Shown piece after piece: positions 8,305-17,246 of a DNA stretch of 64,000 nt (positions are counted from its first letter, which is position 1; each line of letters begins with the position of its first letter). The translations under genes and the position numbers were made by a program. This stretch comes from Prevotella sp. (GTDB lineage Bacteria > Bacteroidota > Bacteroidia > Bacteroidales > Bacteroidaceae), in NCBI GenBank assembly GCA_017469955.1, contig JAFUFJ010000021.1, forward strand, positions 1-64,000, read 5' to 3'. Below the pieces are notes generated by a model that worked only from the letters and a program-made list of their open reading frames with translations, had not been told where the DNA came from and searched no databases.

Positions 8305-11163
8305 TTACTTCTTCGACTTCTTTGCTGCCTTCTTTGCGACAGGTTTCTGCTTACTCAGGTCAAGAATGCGGATGTTACGGAAGCGTACACCTTCGCCATG
8401 ACCGCAGAAACTGATGTAACCGTCCTTGTTGAAGAGACCCGGATGGCTCTGGTGGTCTACGGTATATGGGTTTTCCTTGGCACCCTCGGGAGCCATGTTG
8501 TGCCCCTGACAAGCCTCACGAATGTTACCGTCAAGAATCACTTCTCCATTCACCGTCACGGTGATATGGTCGCCTTCAGCACGGATTTCCTCTGTATTCC
8601 ATGTGCCTAAAGGCGGGAATACGACACGCTTCGACGGAATAATACCATATACAGATCCATGCTGTTGATACTCTCTAAGCCATCCTGCATAGATAGAAGC
8701 GTCATGATCCAGCACCTGAATTTCCATGCCATCATAGGCAGCATCCACACCATCCTTCGTACGAATGCCTATGCCGTTGTTGACGCCGGGCTCCAAAAAT
8801 GCAAATTCAAAACGATAGACAAAGTCGCTATATTTCTTGTTTGTATAGAGGTTTCCATTGTCACCATAGCCTGCACTGACGTAGATCGTACCGTTGTCGG
8901 ACACGTAGTTGGTCTTGTTGCCATGCCATTTGTCAAGAGTCTTGCCGTCAAACAGGAGTTCAAAGCCTTGGTCTTTCTCCTCTTTTGACAACTCTACATT
9001 CATGGCTTTGTTGCTTTCCTGCACCTTAGCCAGCAGACCTGCGATCTCGTCTATTGCATATCCTGCATCAGCATCGCCCTTAGCCTTCTCGGAACGGAAG
9101 ATGTCTTGAGCCTTGAGAAGCATCTCTTTAGTGTCTTCACCGAACTGCAATGGCTTGTTTTTGGCCACAAGTGTCTTCACGGTTTTGGCAGCTTCAACGG
9201 CTGTTTCCTTGTTGCCAAGATACTGAGATGCCAACTGCAACGACGGAACAGTGCCCACTGACGAGAGGGCATTGATAAAGTTATTGGTGAGTTCTGTCGA
9301 TGGATGAAGGTCAAGAGCCTGACTGATCAGCCTGTATTCGCGGGCATTTCCATAGTTGTAGTCATCGACCAGCTGATAATAACGGCCAAGAATCTGGTTC
9401 TTTTGAGCCGGTCGCTGTTTGGCAATTTCATAAAGGTTGTCGATGACAGAGGAGTTCTGGACGGTCAGCAACGATGCCAATGCTGCATCAGAAGTGGCAG
9501 GCTTTGCATACTCTTCCATAAGCGTGCTGATGGCCTCTTTTGTGCCAACTTGGGCAATGAGCGGATAATAAAGAGCCTTATTCTTTGTCTCTTTCAGCCT
9601 TGGAGTAACGAGTGCCAGTTGTTCTTCGGCCGTTTTCCCTTGGATGGCAGCAAGAGTTGCAGCCTGTACTTTTGCGACTTCGTTGCCAGAAGCCTTCTCC
9701 AACAAGTCGCAAAGCTGACCGAAATTCTCGGCACGGGCTACCCCTGCCAAGGCATTATAAGCAGCCTTCTTCACGTCAGCATTCGGACTTTTCAGCAAAG
9801 AAACTACCTGAGGATAGGCTGCAGCGACATGGCGATCGGCAACAAGACCGAGGGCTTGGGCCTGGATTGTTGGATTTTCAGCGGCTAAAGTAGCGACTAA
9901 ACCGCTGCCAATCTCACCATTATAGGTCAACAATGCTGCCGAAGCTGCCTCTGCTTTGTCGGTTCCAAGTAGTGACAATAATGAGCTAAGAGCCTTTTCT
10001 CCGCCAATTTTCGAAGTGGCAACGATCGATGATTCTGCGAGGGTTTTGTCTGCGGAATTGATCTGACTGATGACGTTTCCGACCTGAGAAGCTACGTGAT
10101 TATTGCCTAACCAGCGTGCTACGTCTACCTTTGCAGCAGGAGAAAGTTTCGAGAGTTGGTTGCCAACTGTGTCAAAAATGCCATTTCCGGCAACCTCTTC
10201 AGCAAGCAGCAAGGCTGTGTTTCGATATTCGATATCATTGTCTTTCAATGCATTCTGCACCAGTTTCCCGGCCTTTCCTCCTGCAGTTTGCAAGGCAAGT
10301 TTCAAACCTGCACAACGAATTGCGCTCTTATTGTCCTTCATTAACTCTTTGGCTGCTTTCTGAACAGCTTTTGAATCGGTTGCTGAAAGGCGGTTGAGCA
10401 GCTGCAGATAGCTGTCGGTAGCTCCCGTTGCATCATCATTATATGCAGCAGCCTTGGCTGCAGTTGCCAGCACTGACAACGACTTTGACGAGCCAACAGC
10501 CGACAAAGCGTTGAACACCTCGGCCTTGGTCTTTGCATCTGCGCCATTGATCCAGCCCGTCAATGCATCTTCCACACCTGCCAGTTTTTTCTGATAGGCC
10601 AGGTATGCGAGGTCGGCTTTTGAGCCTTTTCCTTCATTGATCAGCTGACGAATGACGTCTTCCGAACCGTTCATCGATGCCAATGCTGTGCGTGCAAAGC
10701 CACTTTGATAAGGATCGTTGAGGTATTTTGCAAACATCTGTGCATCAGATTTCTGTGCAATTTTCGGCAGAATGCTCAGCAAGAAAGCCTTGTTCACTTT
10801 GTCTTGCTGTGATTCTATGCCACGAAGCAATGCCTTGCGCACGGGTTCTCTCAGCGACTTGTTTGCCTCTTGCGACACATAGTTCACAACACCGTTGATG
10901 GCATATTCATAGGTTGCGTTCTTTCCTTCGGCCGAAGGTCCCAGTTTTGAGATGAGCATGTCCATGCCTTTCTCGCCGGTATTGGCCAGCTCGCCCATCA
11001 CTTCTTCATATTGAGCCGTTGTCTTTGCCGGCAGTTGAGCCAGTCCGTCGGCTACGATTGTTTCCAGTACACGGCCACGGGCATCGCGCTGCTGGGCAAA
11101 TGTAGTGGTGCTGATGCATGTCATTGCAGCCACTAACACGACATTATATATCAATTTTCTCAT
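8305..11163 (-). CDS. Secreted HEAT-repeat protein with C-terminal DUF1080 (3-keto-glycoside cleaving) domain
   Basis: A 952-residue protein with a signal peptide (cleavage after TTFAQ, about residue 24). Residues 30-720 are a long run of alpha-helical HEAT-like repeats rich in Ala, Leu and Lys. Residues 735-935 are a DUF1080 / 3-keto-disaccharide hydrolase-type jelly roll (FELLFDGKTLDKWHG, DGMEIQVLDHD, QHGSVYGIIP), with a Lys-rich tail. DUF1080 proteins in gut Bacteroidetes act as lyases or hydrolases on 3-keto-glycosides made by partner Gfo/Idh enzymes, which are encoded on either side here. The HEAT part may be a scaffold. Exact substrate unknown. Confidence 0.85.
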   Translation of the reverse strand: MRKLIYNVVLVAAMTCISTTTFAQQRDARGRVLETIVADGLAQLPAKTTAQYEEVMGELANTGEKGMDMLISKLGPSAEGKNATYEYAINGVVNYVSQEANKSLREPVRKALLRGIESQQDKVNKAFLLSILPKIAQKSDAQMFAKYLNDPYQSGFARTALASMNGSEDVIRQLINEGKGSKADLAYLAYQKKLAGVEDALTGWINGADAKTKAEVFNALSAVGSSKSLSVLATAAKAAAYNDDATGATDSYLQLLNRLSATDSKAVQKAAKELMKDNKSAIRCAGLKLALQTAGGKAGKLVQNALKDNDIEYRNTALLLAEEVAGNGIFDTVGNQLSKLSPAAKVDVARWLGNNHVASQVGNVISQINSADKTLAESSIVATSKIGGEKALSSLLSLLGTDKAEAASAALLTYNGEIGSGLVATLAAENPTIQAQALGLVADRHVAAAYPQVVSLLKSPNADVKKAAYNALAGVARAENFGQLCDLLEKASGNEVAKVQAATLAAIQGKTAEEQLALVTPRLKETKNKALYYPLIAQVGTKEAISTLMEEYAKPATSDAALASLLTVQNSSVIDNLYEIAKQRPAQKNQILGRYYQLVDDYNYGNAREYRLISQALDLHPSTELTNNFINALSSVGTVPSLQLASQYLGNKETAVEAAKTVKTLVAKNKPLQFGEDTKEMLLKAQDIFRSEKAKGDADAGYAIDEIAGLLAKVQESNKAMNVELSKEEKDQGFELLFDGKTLDKWHGNKTNYVSDNGTIYVSAGYGDNGNLYTNKKYSDFVYRFEFAFLEPGVNNGIGIRTKDGVDAAYDGMEIQVLDHDASIYAGWLREYQQHGSVYGIIPSKRVVFPPLGTWNTEEIRAEGDHITVTVNGEVILDGNIREACQGHNMAPEGAKENPYTVDHQSHPGLFNKDGYISFCGHGEGVRFRNIRILDLSKQKPVAKKAAKKSKK

Positions 11164-11204
11164 TGCGAATGTTTTTTAGTCCTTGATTTTCTGATTACCT
11201 TTTC

Positions 11205-12491
11205 CTATATTTTCCATTCACCTCTCATCGGCTGGTCTACCAATGCATTGGCAGCATCGTCGCCAATGAAGAGTTGATTCTTCGGATCAAAATGGAGAAC
11301 ACTGCGTCCAAGACGGAGTCCGACGGCACCCATATTGACCAGCGTGCAGCTGTGATGTCCGTTTACTTCGTTAAGAGCGAACTTCTGACGTGTCTTGATA
11401 CAGTCGAGGAAGTCTGTGCGTTGTGGTTCAGGATCGGGCAGCTCGTTGAGCTTGTTCATCACGTCGGGAATGGTACATTCGAATCCGCGATAGACCTTTC
11501 CCTTCGGACCTTCGATGTAGGCTGTCTTGCCTTCACTTTCATAGCCTTCGCCTTCGAGCACGATTTGGCAGCCGTCGGCGTAGGTGTAGGTTATCTTATG
11601 CCAGATGCCTACGGCATCGGGATGCTGCTGAGGAGCGTCGATTTCCACCTTAACAGGCAGTTCTCCATCCTTGCCAAGCAGGTATTGAACGGGGTCAAGG
11701 TAGTGCTGTCCCATGTCGGTAAGTCCTCCTCCATCATAATCCCAATAGCCACGGAAGGTCTGATGGGTGCGGTGGACGTTGTAGGGTTTATAGGGAGCTG
11801 GGCCGAGCCACATGTCATAGTCCAGATGAGCCGGCACGGGTTCGGACTTCAAGTTGTCTTTTCCTACCCAATAGAACTTCCAGGCAAAGCCCGTAGTGCC
11901 GCTGACTGTGACCTTCAAAGGCCAGCCGAGCATGCCAGAGTCGATAAGTTTCTTCAGGGGTTTCACCGTGGTTCCCAGTCCATAGAAGGTATCGGCAAAG
12001 CGGAACCATGTGTTCAAACGGAAGATGCGGTTGTAGCGTTTCACGGCTTCTACCACTCGCTTTCCTTCGCCAATGGTACGGGTCATGGGCTTCTCACACC
12101 AGATATCCTTGCCTGCTTTCGCGGCCTCTACGGCCATCAGGGCATGCCAATGAGGCGGTGTTGCGATGTGGACGACGTCGACATTCTCGTCGTGAACGAG
12201 GTCGCGCCAGTCGGCATATGGCTTTACATCCTCGCCGAAGTTCTTCTTAGCTGCCTCTACGGCACTCTTCAAGTGGTTGGCATCAACGTCGCACACCGAA
12301 ACCAAGCGGCACTTATCATCGCTTGTGAAGTGTGAGGTAGAGCGGCCAATACCGCCTACACCGATGATACCCTTCGTCAGTTGGTCACTGGGAGCCACGT
12401 ATCCTGTACCGCCAAGTACGCGACGTGGCACAATTGTAAAGACACCAGCTGCGCCAAGTGTCTTCAAGAACGTACGTCTGTCTGTCTTCAT
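11205..12491 (-). CDS. Tat-exported Gfo/Idh/MocA-family oxidoreductase
   Basis: A 428-residue dehydrogenase with a twin-arginine signal (DRRTFLKTLGAAGVF), so it should reach the periplasm folded with its nicotinamide cofactor. The Rossmann motif is GIIGVGGIGRST, and CEKPMTRTIGEGK gives the EKP motif near residue 135. The GGGLTDMGQHYLDPVQYLLG segment carries the conserved His. It is first in an operon with the DUF1080 protein (41-bp gap) and the cytoplasmic Gfo/Idh. I infer a glycoside 3-dehydrogenase role; the sequence alone does not prove it. Confidence 0.87.
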   Translation of the reverse strand: MKTDRRTFLKTLGAAGVFTIVPRRVLGGTGYVAPSDQLTKGIIGVGGIGRSTSHFTSDDKCRLVSVCDVDANHLKSAVEAAKKNFGEDVKPYADWRDLVHDENVDVVHIATPPHWHALMAVEAAKAGKDIWCEKPMTRTIGEGKRVVEAVKRYNRIFRLNTWFRFADTFYGLGTTVKPLKKLIDSGMLGWPLKVTVSGTTGFAWKFYWVGKDNLKSEPVPAHLDYDMWLGPAPYKPYNVHRTHQTFRGYWDYDGGGLTDMGQHYLDPVQYLLGKDGELPVKVEIDAPQQHPDAVGIWHKITYTYADGCQIVLEGEGYESEGKTAYIEGPKGKVYRGFECTIPDVMNKLNELPDPEPQRTDFLDCIKTRQKFALNEVNGHHSCTLVNMGAVGLRLGRSVLHFDPKNQLFIGDDAANALVDQPMRGEWKI

Positions 12492-12569
12492 GATACTCTC
12501 GTATTGTATTTAAGTTGTTTTGATTCAGGCCTTGAAGTGTAAACCGAAAGGAAACACAACATCTGGCTA

Positions 12570-12577
12570 CAAAGTTA
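12570..12577 (-). promoter_or_regulatory. Putative -7 box of the Gfo/DUF1080 operon
   Basis: Minus-strand TAACTTTG, a perfect TAnnTTTG match, about 79 bp before the ATG at 12491. Confidence 0.5.
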
Positions 12578-12881
12578 CTGTTTTTTTCTTAAACAGCGAC
12601 TATTCTTTGTCTTTTTTTTGCTTTTTCTTCGGAAACAGCACATCTTCCTGCAGTAAAGACCGACGACAGACGTGCAAATTTCAGATAAAACAAGCACAAC
12701 CGGACGGAAAATGAATACTTCATCGACATGAAGAGCAGGCATTCTCATCCCTTTCCCGACGGGACATGGCAAGACGAAAACGGAGGTAAGCGGAGCTGGA
12801 ATGTAAAAGTTTTATGCCTAAAAAACATGCATGATTTTTAAGTGTTCCAGTGAAAGAAAACGGCAAGGAAGAGACTTTACA

Positions 12882-13035
12882 GCAAGAATCCTGAGGAAGC
12901 AAAATGAGAATGAGCAGGGTTCTCGACAAGAAAGGGCAGCATTCCCACCAAGAAGTCTATCCGTTATGGAGAAGAACTGACAGCTAACTACATGACAACT
13001 ATAAGGAAAATGAACGAGAAAGGACAGCTTTCTCC
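12882..13035 (+). repeat. 22-bp unit array, degenerate (7 units)
   Basis: Seven consecutive 22-bp frames from 12882. Units starting at 12882, 12904, 12926, 12948 and 13014 keep AGAA at positions 4-7 and a pyrimidine-rich end; the two between (12970, 12992) are decayed but the last unit returns in exact register. Confidence 0.7.
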
Positions 13036-13114
13036 AGTACTGTCGAAGTGACTTTTGGCGTGTTCTACAGCTTATGAAGGGCTAAGCTGCTGACACTGAG
13101 AGACATCAAGCAAA

Positions 13115-13179
13115 CTGCTCATAACTTGAAAATTCACGGCCGAAAATATTTTTCTTGAAAATTTTCAAGCTACGAGCAG
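13115..13179 (-). terminator. Long imperfect hairpin downstream of the SIMPL gene
   Basis: Twenty-bp arms (13115-13134 and 13160-13179) with two mismatches, 25-nt loop, starting 20 bp past the stop of the SIMPL gene. It contains a nested perfect palindrome (13154-13169). The T run is weak (TTTGC), so it may be a terminator or an mRNA 3' stabiliser. Confidence 0.5.
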
Positions 13180-13198
13180 CCTCTTGTCAACTTTTTTC

Positions 13199-13906
13199 CT
13201 AATTCTTCAGTGAGTAGGTGATGGTGGTTACGACGCGCAGTTTCTTGATGTACGGCGTGTTCTCGTCGCGATTGTCGATGGAAAACTGGCCCTGGTCGGC
13301 CGATACAATTTTGTTCAGCTTGCTGCTACTGTTCTTGGCAAACTGCTCAGCCGTCTTCTGTGCGTTGGCAATAGCCTGCTCCATCATCTCGGGTTTCATG
13401 TCCTGAAACGACACGTATTCATACTTGATTGGGTTTTCATAGCCACCGTCGACGATGGCAATGCCCTGCTTCAAGAGTTCTCCTTGTCGTGCAATAAGAC
13501 TGCGAATGAGCTTGACGTCGCGCGAAGTGACGGTCATCACTGACGTGATGTTGTATCGATAGGGATTCTGATTGCTGCCCCATCTCTCGGCGTTCAGGTC
13601 GATCACTACCGGAGCATTCACATTGATCTCGTCGTTCTTCACTCCGTTTTGGGTCAGAAACTGCTTGATGGCAGCCTCGGTCTTCCCTATTTTCTCATAG
13701 AGCTCGGGCAGGCTGTTGCCAATCTCCTTGGTGGAAATAGGCCATGTCACCTTGTCGGCCTCCACCTCTTTCTCGGCCAGTCCCTTGACGGTCACTTTGC
13801 GGTCTTTGTTGGCAAAGTCGTCGATGCCCCACTTGATGCTCAGTCCCATGAGCACGAGGCCGCAGGCTATCAGCGCAGCCTCGATAATGCGATTTGTCTG
13901 TTTCAT
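13199..13906 (-). CDS. SIMPL-domain (DUF541) protein
   Basis: A 235-residue protein with one N-terminal membrane anchor (residues 9-25) and a periplasmic SIMPL/DUF541 domain. Supporting segments are [19 protein letters not shown], the predicted beta-alpha pattern, and [38 protein letters not shown]. Relatives such as E. coli YggE are linked to oxidative-stress protection, but no reaction is known. The gene lies 16 bp after the S9 peptidase and probably shares its transcript. Confidence 0.85.
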   Translation of the reverse strand: MKQTNRIIEAALIACGLVLMGLSIKWGIDDFANKDRKVTVKGLAEKEVEADKVTWPISTKEIGNSLPELYEKIGKTEAAIKQFLTQNGVKNDEINVNAPVVIDLNAERWGSNQNPYRYNITSVMTVTSRDVKLIRSLIARQGELLKQGIAIVDGGYENPIKYEYVSFQDMKPEMMEQAIANAQKTAEQFAKNSSSKLNKIVSADQGQFSIDNRDENTPYIKKLRVVTTITYSLKN

Positions 13907-13922
13907 GATTGTTTATTTTGAG

Positions 13923-16409
13923 TTAAAGGTTCTTTTCGGGGTACATGGCATTCCACCATGCCGGATCATCCTTCAGATAGCGGGCGAACCAGGCAAAGAT
14001 GGTGTTCTGCCACTTGATGCGTTTCTGGTAGTCCATCACCCAATGATTCTCGCCCTCGACAACGACAAAGGCCGTCGGACGTCCGAGCAGTCGCAGAGCA
14101 TTGTACATCTGAATGCTCTCTCCGACGGGCACATTCGTGTCGGATGAGCCGTGAAGAAAGAGCAGTGGCGTATGAATCCTGTCGGCATTGAAGAGCGGAC
14201 TGCGGTCGACATACAAGTCTTTACGCGTCCAAGGGTAGCTTTCGGCCATCGAAACCTCGCTGTAGCTATAGCCCCAATAGCCCTCTCCCCAATAGCTTGT
14301 ATGGTCGCTGATGCCTGCATGCGACACGGCTGCGGCAAAGATGTCGGTCTTGGTCTGCAGATATTGGGTCATGAACCCGCCGTAAGAAGCTCCGATGCAG
14401 CCTATCTTGCCTGCGTCTACGTAGGGATGTTCCTCGCAGAACCGCTTCACGCCCTCAATGATGTCGTCGGCCACTCCTTCCCCTGCTGTGTTGACATGAC
14501 GAGAGGAAAACTCCTGACCGAAGCCTGCTGCACCGCTTGGATTGACCACATAGACCACATAACCCTGCGCAGCATAGGCATGTTGTGGATAGCGGCTCTC
14601 AAAGTTACGGCTCGTGGGCGAGCAGCCTCCATAATAGTTGACGATCATCGGATAGCGCTTCGTGGCATCGAAATGGGGCGGAAGATAGTAGCGTCCGTAG
14701 ATGGTGTCGCCTCGTGAACTGACGAAATTCCACACCTTGCATTCCCCAAGCTCCACATCTTTCAGCAGTTCGTCGTTGGTATCTTCAAGCAGTGCGGTCT
14801 TCAGGGTTTTCGTATTCATGGCATAAAGGCGGTCGCTGCTCGACACACTCTCGCCATAGAATGCCAGCCATGGAGCCCCGTCTGCCATGGAAACACTGTT
14901 CACCAAGTCTTCAGGAACATCGATTTTGGTGATTTTCCCGTCTTTGGGGTTGCAGCGGAAGAGGCTTACGAAGTCGAGATCGTTGGCCGTAAAGTAGATG
15001 AGTCCGTCGTTTCCATTCCACCATACACGGCTCACACTGGGATTGAAGTCACGGGTAAGCACCCTTGTTTCGCGAGCGTTCCTGCCCTCGTTGAGTGTCC
15101 CCCTGCCGGTTTTCTCTACGTCACTCACCAGATAAAGCTGATAGTCGTACATACTGGGGATGCGCCCTTCGGGTAGGTTTTTCCCTATTCCTCCAAGACT
15201 TTCGGGAGAACCCACGACCACAACCTGCCGATGGTCGGGCGAGAACTGAGCCGAAGAAATGAAGCCATCGTCCCTGATCAAGGTGTCAGCCTGCATGGTT
15301 TGCAAGTCAAGACGCAAGAGACTACTGAGTGTTGTGGGGCGCTGGGTGAGACGACTGCGCGAGGTCATCAGCAACAAGTAGCGACCGTCTTGAGAGATAT
15401 CCTGCAGGGAAACGGAATGGTAGCCATAGGTAAGCGGCTGCAACAGGCCAGTCTTCAGGTCGTATTTTGCCAGCCTGCTCCGGTTGCGCCACCCTGGTTG
15501 ACGGTCGTCAGGCTCAACAATCTCATACACCTGGGCATCGCGTTTAGGCCCTTCATTTTGCAGAACATAGAGCAGATAGTCGCCCTTTGGCGAGACGTAG
15601 AAATAGCCTTCTGGCAAGCCTTGGGCCGCAATCTCCTGCTCACCCGTGCGCACATCGGTCGTCACTAGCATCCTGCCTCCCTCTCCTTGACGAGTGATAT
15701 AATAGCGAGAGGTTTGCCCGAACCACTGTATGTTCTCTGTTGTCTCCAGCAATTGCCTGTTGGTCTTCACCTCCTTGAGCTGATATAAGGTCTGGGTTCG
15801 GCCTCCGGGAAAGGTTGTTGTGTGGGCAGTGATGAGGTATTGCCCGTCAGAAGAAAGCCTGATGCCCGTCAGTCGCCGGCCGTCAGTGACGTCGCTCAAG
15901 GTGTATAAATGCCTGCTTTCCGTGCCGGATGCCAGTGCGCCGGCACGATCGGTCGTGACCTTTATCAACAAGGAGTCGTGGGCCGATGGAGCCGAAAGGT
16001 ATTTTACTACGACCTGATGGCTGCGGGGTTCGAGCGTCAAGTCGGCCCCGCTCTTCTGTCCATCGACAAAAATCTGGTAGTGCTTGAGGTTTTTCACCTC
16101 AAGCTTGGCTTTCATGTATGCCCGAGCCGTAAGGTTGAACGCCAGCAGATGAAGGCCGTCAGTTGAAGAACTGGGATAGAGATCTCCTTCGTACAGGGCA
16201 CCTTCACTGGCCTGTTTCATGTTGATTGGCGTTTCCAATAATGACGCAAGATCAAAAGACTTCCCTTCAAAATCTACGGTATCGACCATCATAGGCCGTT
16301 GCAAGGCAATGGGTCCGACATGACGAAACTGCCTGACACATAGCGTGTCATCGGCCTTTGCACACGAAAAGACCACCACGCCTATGAACCATAAAAAATA
16401 CTTCTTCAT
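13923..16409 (-). CDS. S9 prolyl-oligopeptidase family peptidase
   Basis: An 828-residue exported serine peptidase. The N-terminus (hydrophobic core ending in VFSCAKADD) could be cut by signal peptidase I or act as a lipoprotein signal at Cys16. Residues 130-570 form a beta-propeller-like region. The C-terminal alpha/beta hydrolase domain has the nucleophile in GASYGG (S675), the acid in HGSSDTNVP and the His in GENHW. This is the dipeptidyl-peptidase/acylaminoacyl-peptidase type used by oral and gut Bacteroidales to process peptides in the periplasm. Exact specificity cannot be read from sequence. Confidence 0.93.
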   Translation of the reverse strand: MKKYFLWFIGVVVFSCAKADDTLCVRQFRHVGPIALQRPMMVDTVDFEGKSFDLASLLETPINMKQASEGALYEGDLYPSSSTDGLHLLAFNLTARAYMKAKLEVKNLKHYQIFVDGQKSGADLTLEPRSHQVVVKYLSAPSAHDSLLIKVTTDRAGALASGTESRHLYTLSDVTDGRRLTGIRLSSDGQYLITAHTTTFPGGRTQTLYQLKEVKTNRQLLETTENIQWFGQTSRYYITRQGEGGRMLVTTDVRTGEQEIAAQGLPEGYFYVSPKGDYLLYVLQNEGPKRDAQVYEIVEPDDRQPGWRNRSRLAKYDLKTGLLQPLTYGYHSVSLQDISQDGRYLLLMTSRSRLTQRPTTLSSLLRLDLQTMQADTLIRDDGFISSAQFSPDHRQVVVVGSPESLGGIGKNLPEGRIPSMYDYQLYLVSDVEKTGRGTLNEGRNARETRVLTRDFNPSVSRVWWNGNDGLIYFTANDLDFVSLFRCNPKDGKITKIDVPEDLVNSVSMADGAPWLAFYGESVSSSDRLYAMNTKTLKTALLEDTNDELLKDVELGECKVWNFVSSRGDTIYGRYYLPPHFDATKRYPMIVNYYGGCSPTSRNFESRYPQHAYAAQGYVVYVVNPSGAAGFGQEFSSRHVNTAGEGVADDIIEGVKRFCEEHPYVDAGKIGCIGASYGGFMTQYLQTKTDIFAAAVSHAGISDHTSYWGEGYWGYSYSEVSMAESYPWTRKDLYVDRSPLFNADRIHTPLLFLHGSSDTNVPVGESIQMYNALRLLGRPTAFVVVEGENHWVMDYQKRIKWQNTIFAWFARYLKDDPAWWNAMYPEKNL

Positions 16410-16475
16410 TCTTTTTCAGCCTCCTCTTTTTCTATTCCATTCTGTTTTAACCCAGCTCTTCTGCCTCTTCCTACT

Positions 16476-17246
16476 CTATTCAGCCGTCTCTGCCTCCCTG
16501 ACAATCGTGCTTCCATTGGCTTGATGGGTAGCCAGGACAAGCACCTCGGCTATCTGTACGTGTGAAGGAGATGAGGCTGCATAGTAGCAGACATCGGCAA
16601 TATCGGCGCCAGTCAGTGGCTTAATGCCCTTGTAAACGCTGTCGGCACGCTCTTGATCGCCATGGAAACGGGTCTTGCTGAAATTGGTTTCTACCAATCC
16701 TGGCTTGACATTCGTCACACGAATGGGTGTGTCGGCGAGGTCGATTCGCAAGCCGTCTGAGAGAGCTTTCACAGCAGCCTTCGTTGCACAATATACATTT
16801 CCGTTGGCGTAGGCTGCGTCACCTGCCACACTACCGATATTGATCACATGGCCAATGCCACGCTTTACCATGCGCGGAACAATGAGTCGCGTCATGGTAA
16901 GCAGACCTTTTATGTTCGTATCGATCATGACATCCCAGTCATCATAATGCCCTTCATGCTCCTTTTCAAGGCCCAAGGCGAGGCCAGCATTGTTGATAAG
17001 CAGATCGATATCAGCCCACTTCCCATCGAGAGTTGCCACAGATTCCATTGCCTTTTGGCGGTCTCTGACGTCAAACACCAATGCTTTCACTTCGGCTCCC
17101 AAGGCTCTCGTTGTCTCAACTACTGGCAAAAGTCTCTCTTCACTGCGACCTGTCAGTACAAGATTCCATCCCCCAGTTGCGAACTTCTCTGCACACGCAC
17201 GGCCTATTCCACTCGTTGCGCCTGTTATCAACACTGTTTTTCTCAT
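16476..17246 (-). CDS. Short-chain dehydrogenase/reductase
   Basis: A 256-residue NAD(P)-dependent SDR with TGATSGIGRA (cofactor loop), NNAGLALG, the catalytic Ser in NIGSVAG and the YCATK catalytic Tyr/Lys pair. The ATG at 17246 overlaps the stop of the epimerase gene as ATGA; the longer frame would be within that gene. It resembles the YdfG/serine-dehydrogenase-like branch that acts on hydroxy acids, but I cannot assign a substrate. Translational coupling to the epimerase-like gene suggests a shared expression program rather than necessarily a shared pathway. Confidence 0.92.
   Translation of the reverse strand: MRKTVLITGATSGIGRACAEKFATGGWNLVLTGRSEERLLPVVETTRALGAEVKALVFDVRDRQKAMESVATLDGKWADIDLLINNAGLALGLEKEHEGHYDDWDVMIDTNIKGLLTMTRLIVPRMVKRGIGHVINIGSVAGDAAYANGNVYCATKAAVKALSDGLRIDLADTPIRVTNVKPGLVETNFSKTRFHGDQERADSVYKGIKPLTGADIADVCYYAASSPSHVQIAEVLVLATHQANGSTIVREAETAE

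Larger units (their letters stand above)
12492..13198 (-). other. Gene-free interval with decayed repeat array
   Basis: About 700 bp without a credible frame. It contains the Gfo operon promoter, a possible degenerate leader motif (12833-12847), a seven-unit 22-bp array (12882-13035) and a long imperfect inverted repeat next to the SIMPL gene. Confidence 0.65.

Noticed and set aside
11274-12335. 353-codon plus-strand frame
   Set aside because: Antisense to a clear Gfo/Idh gene whose motifs and codon pattern account for the open frame.
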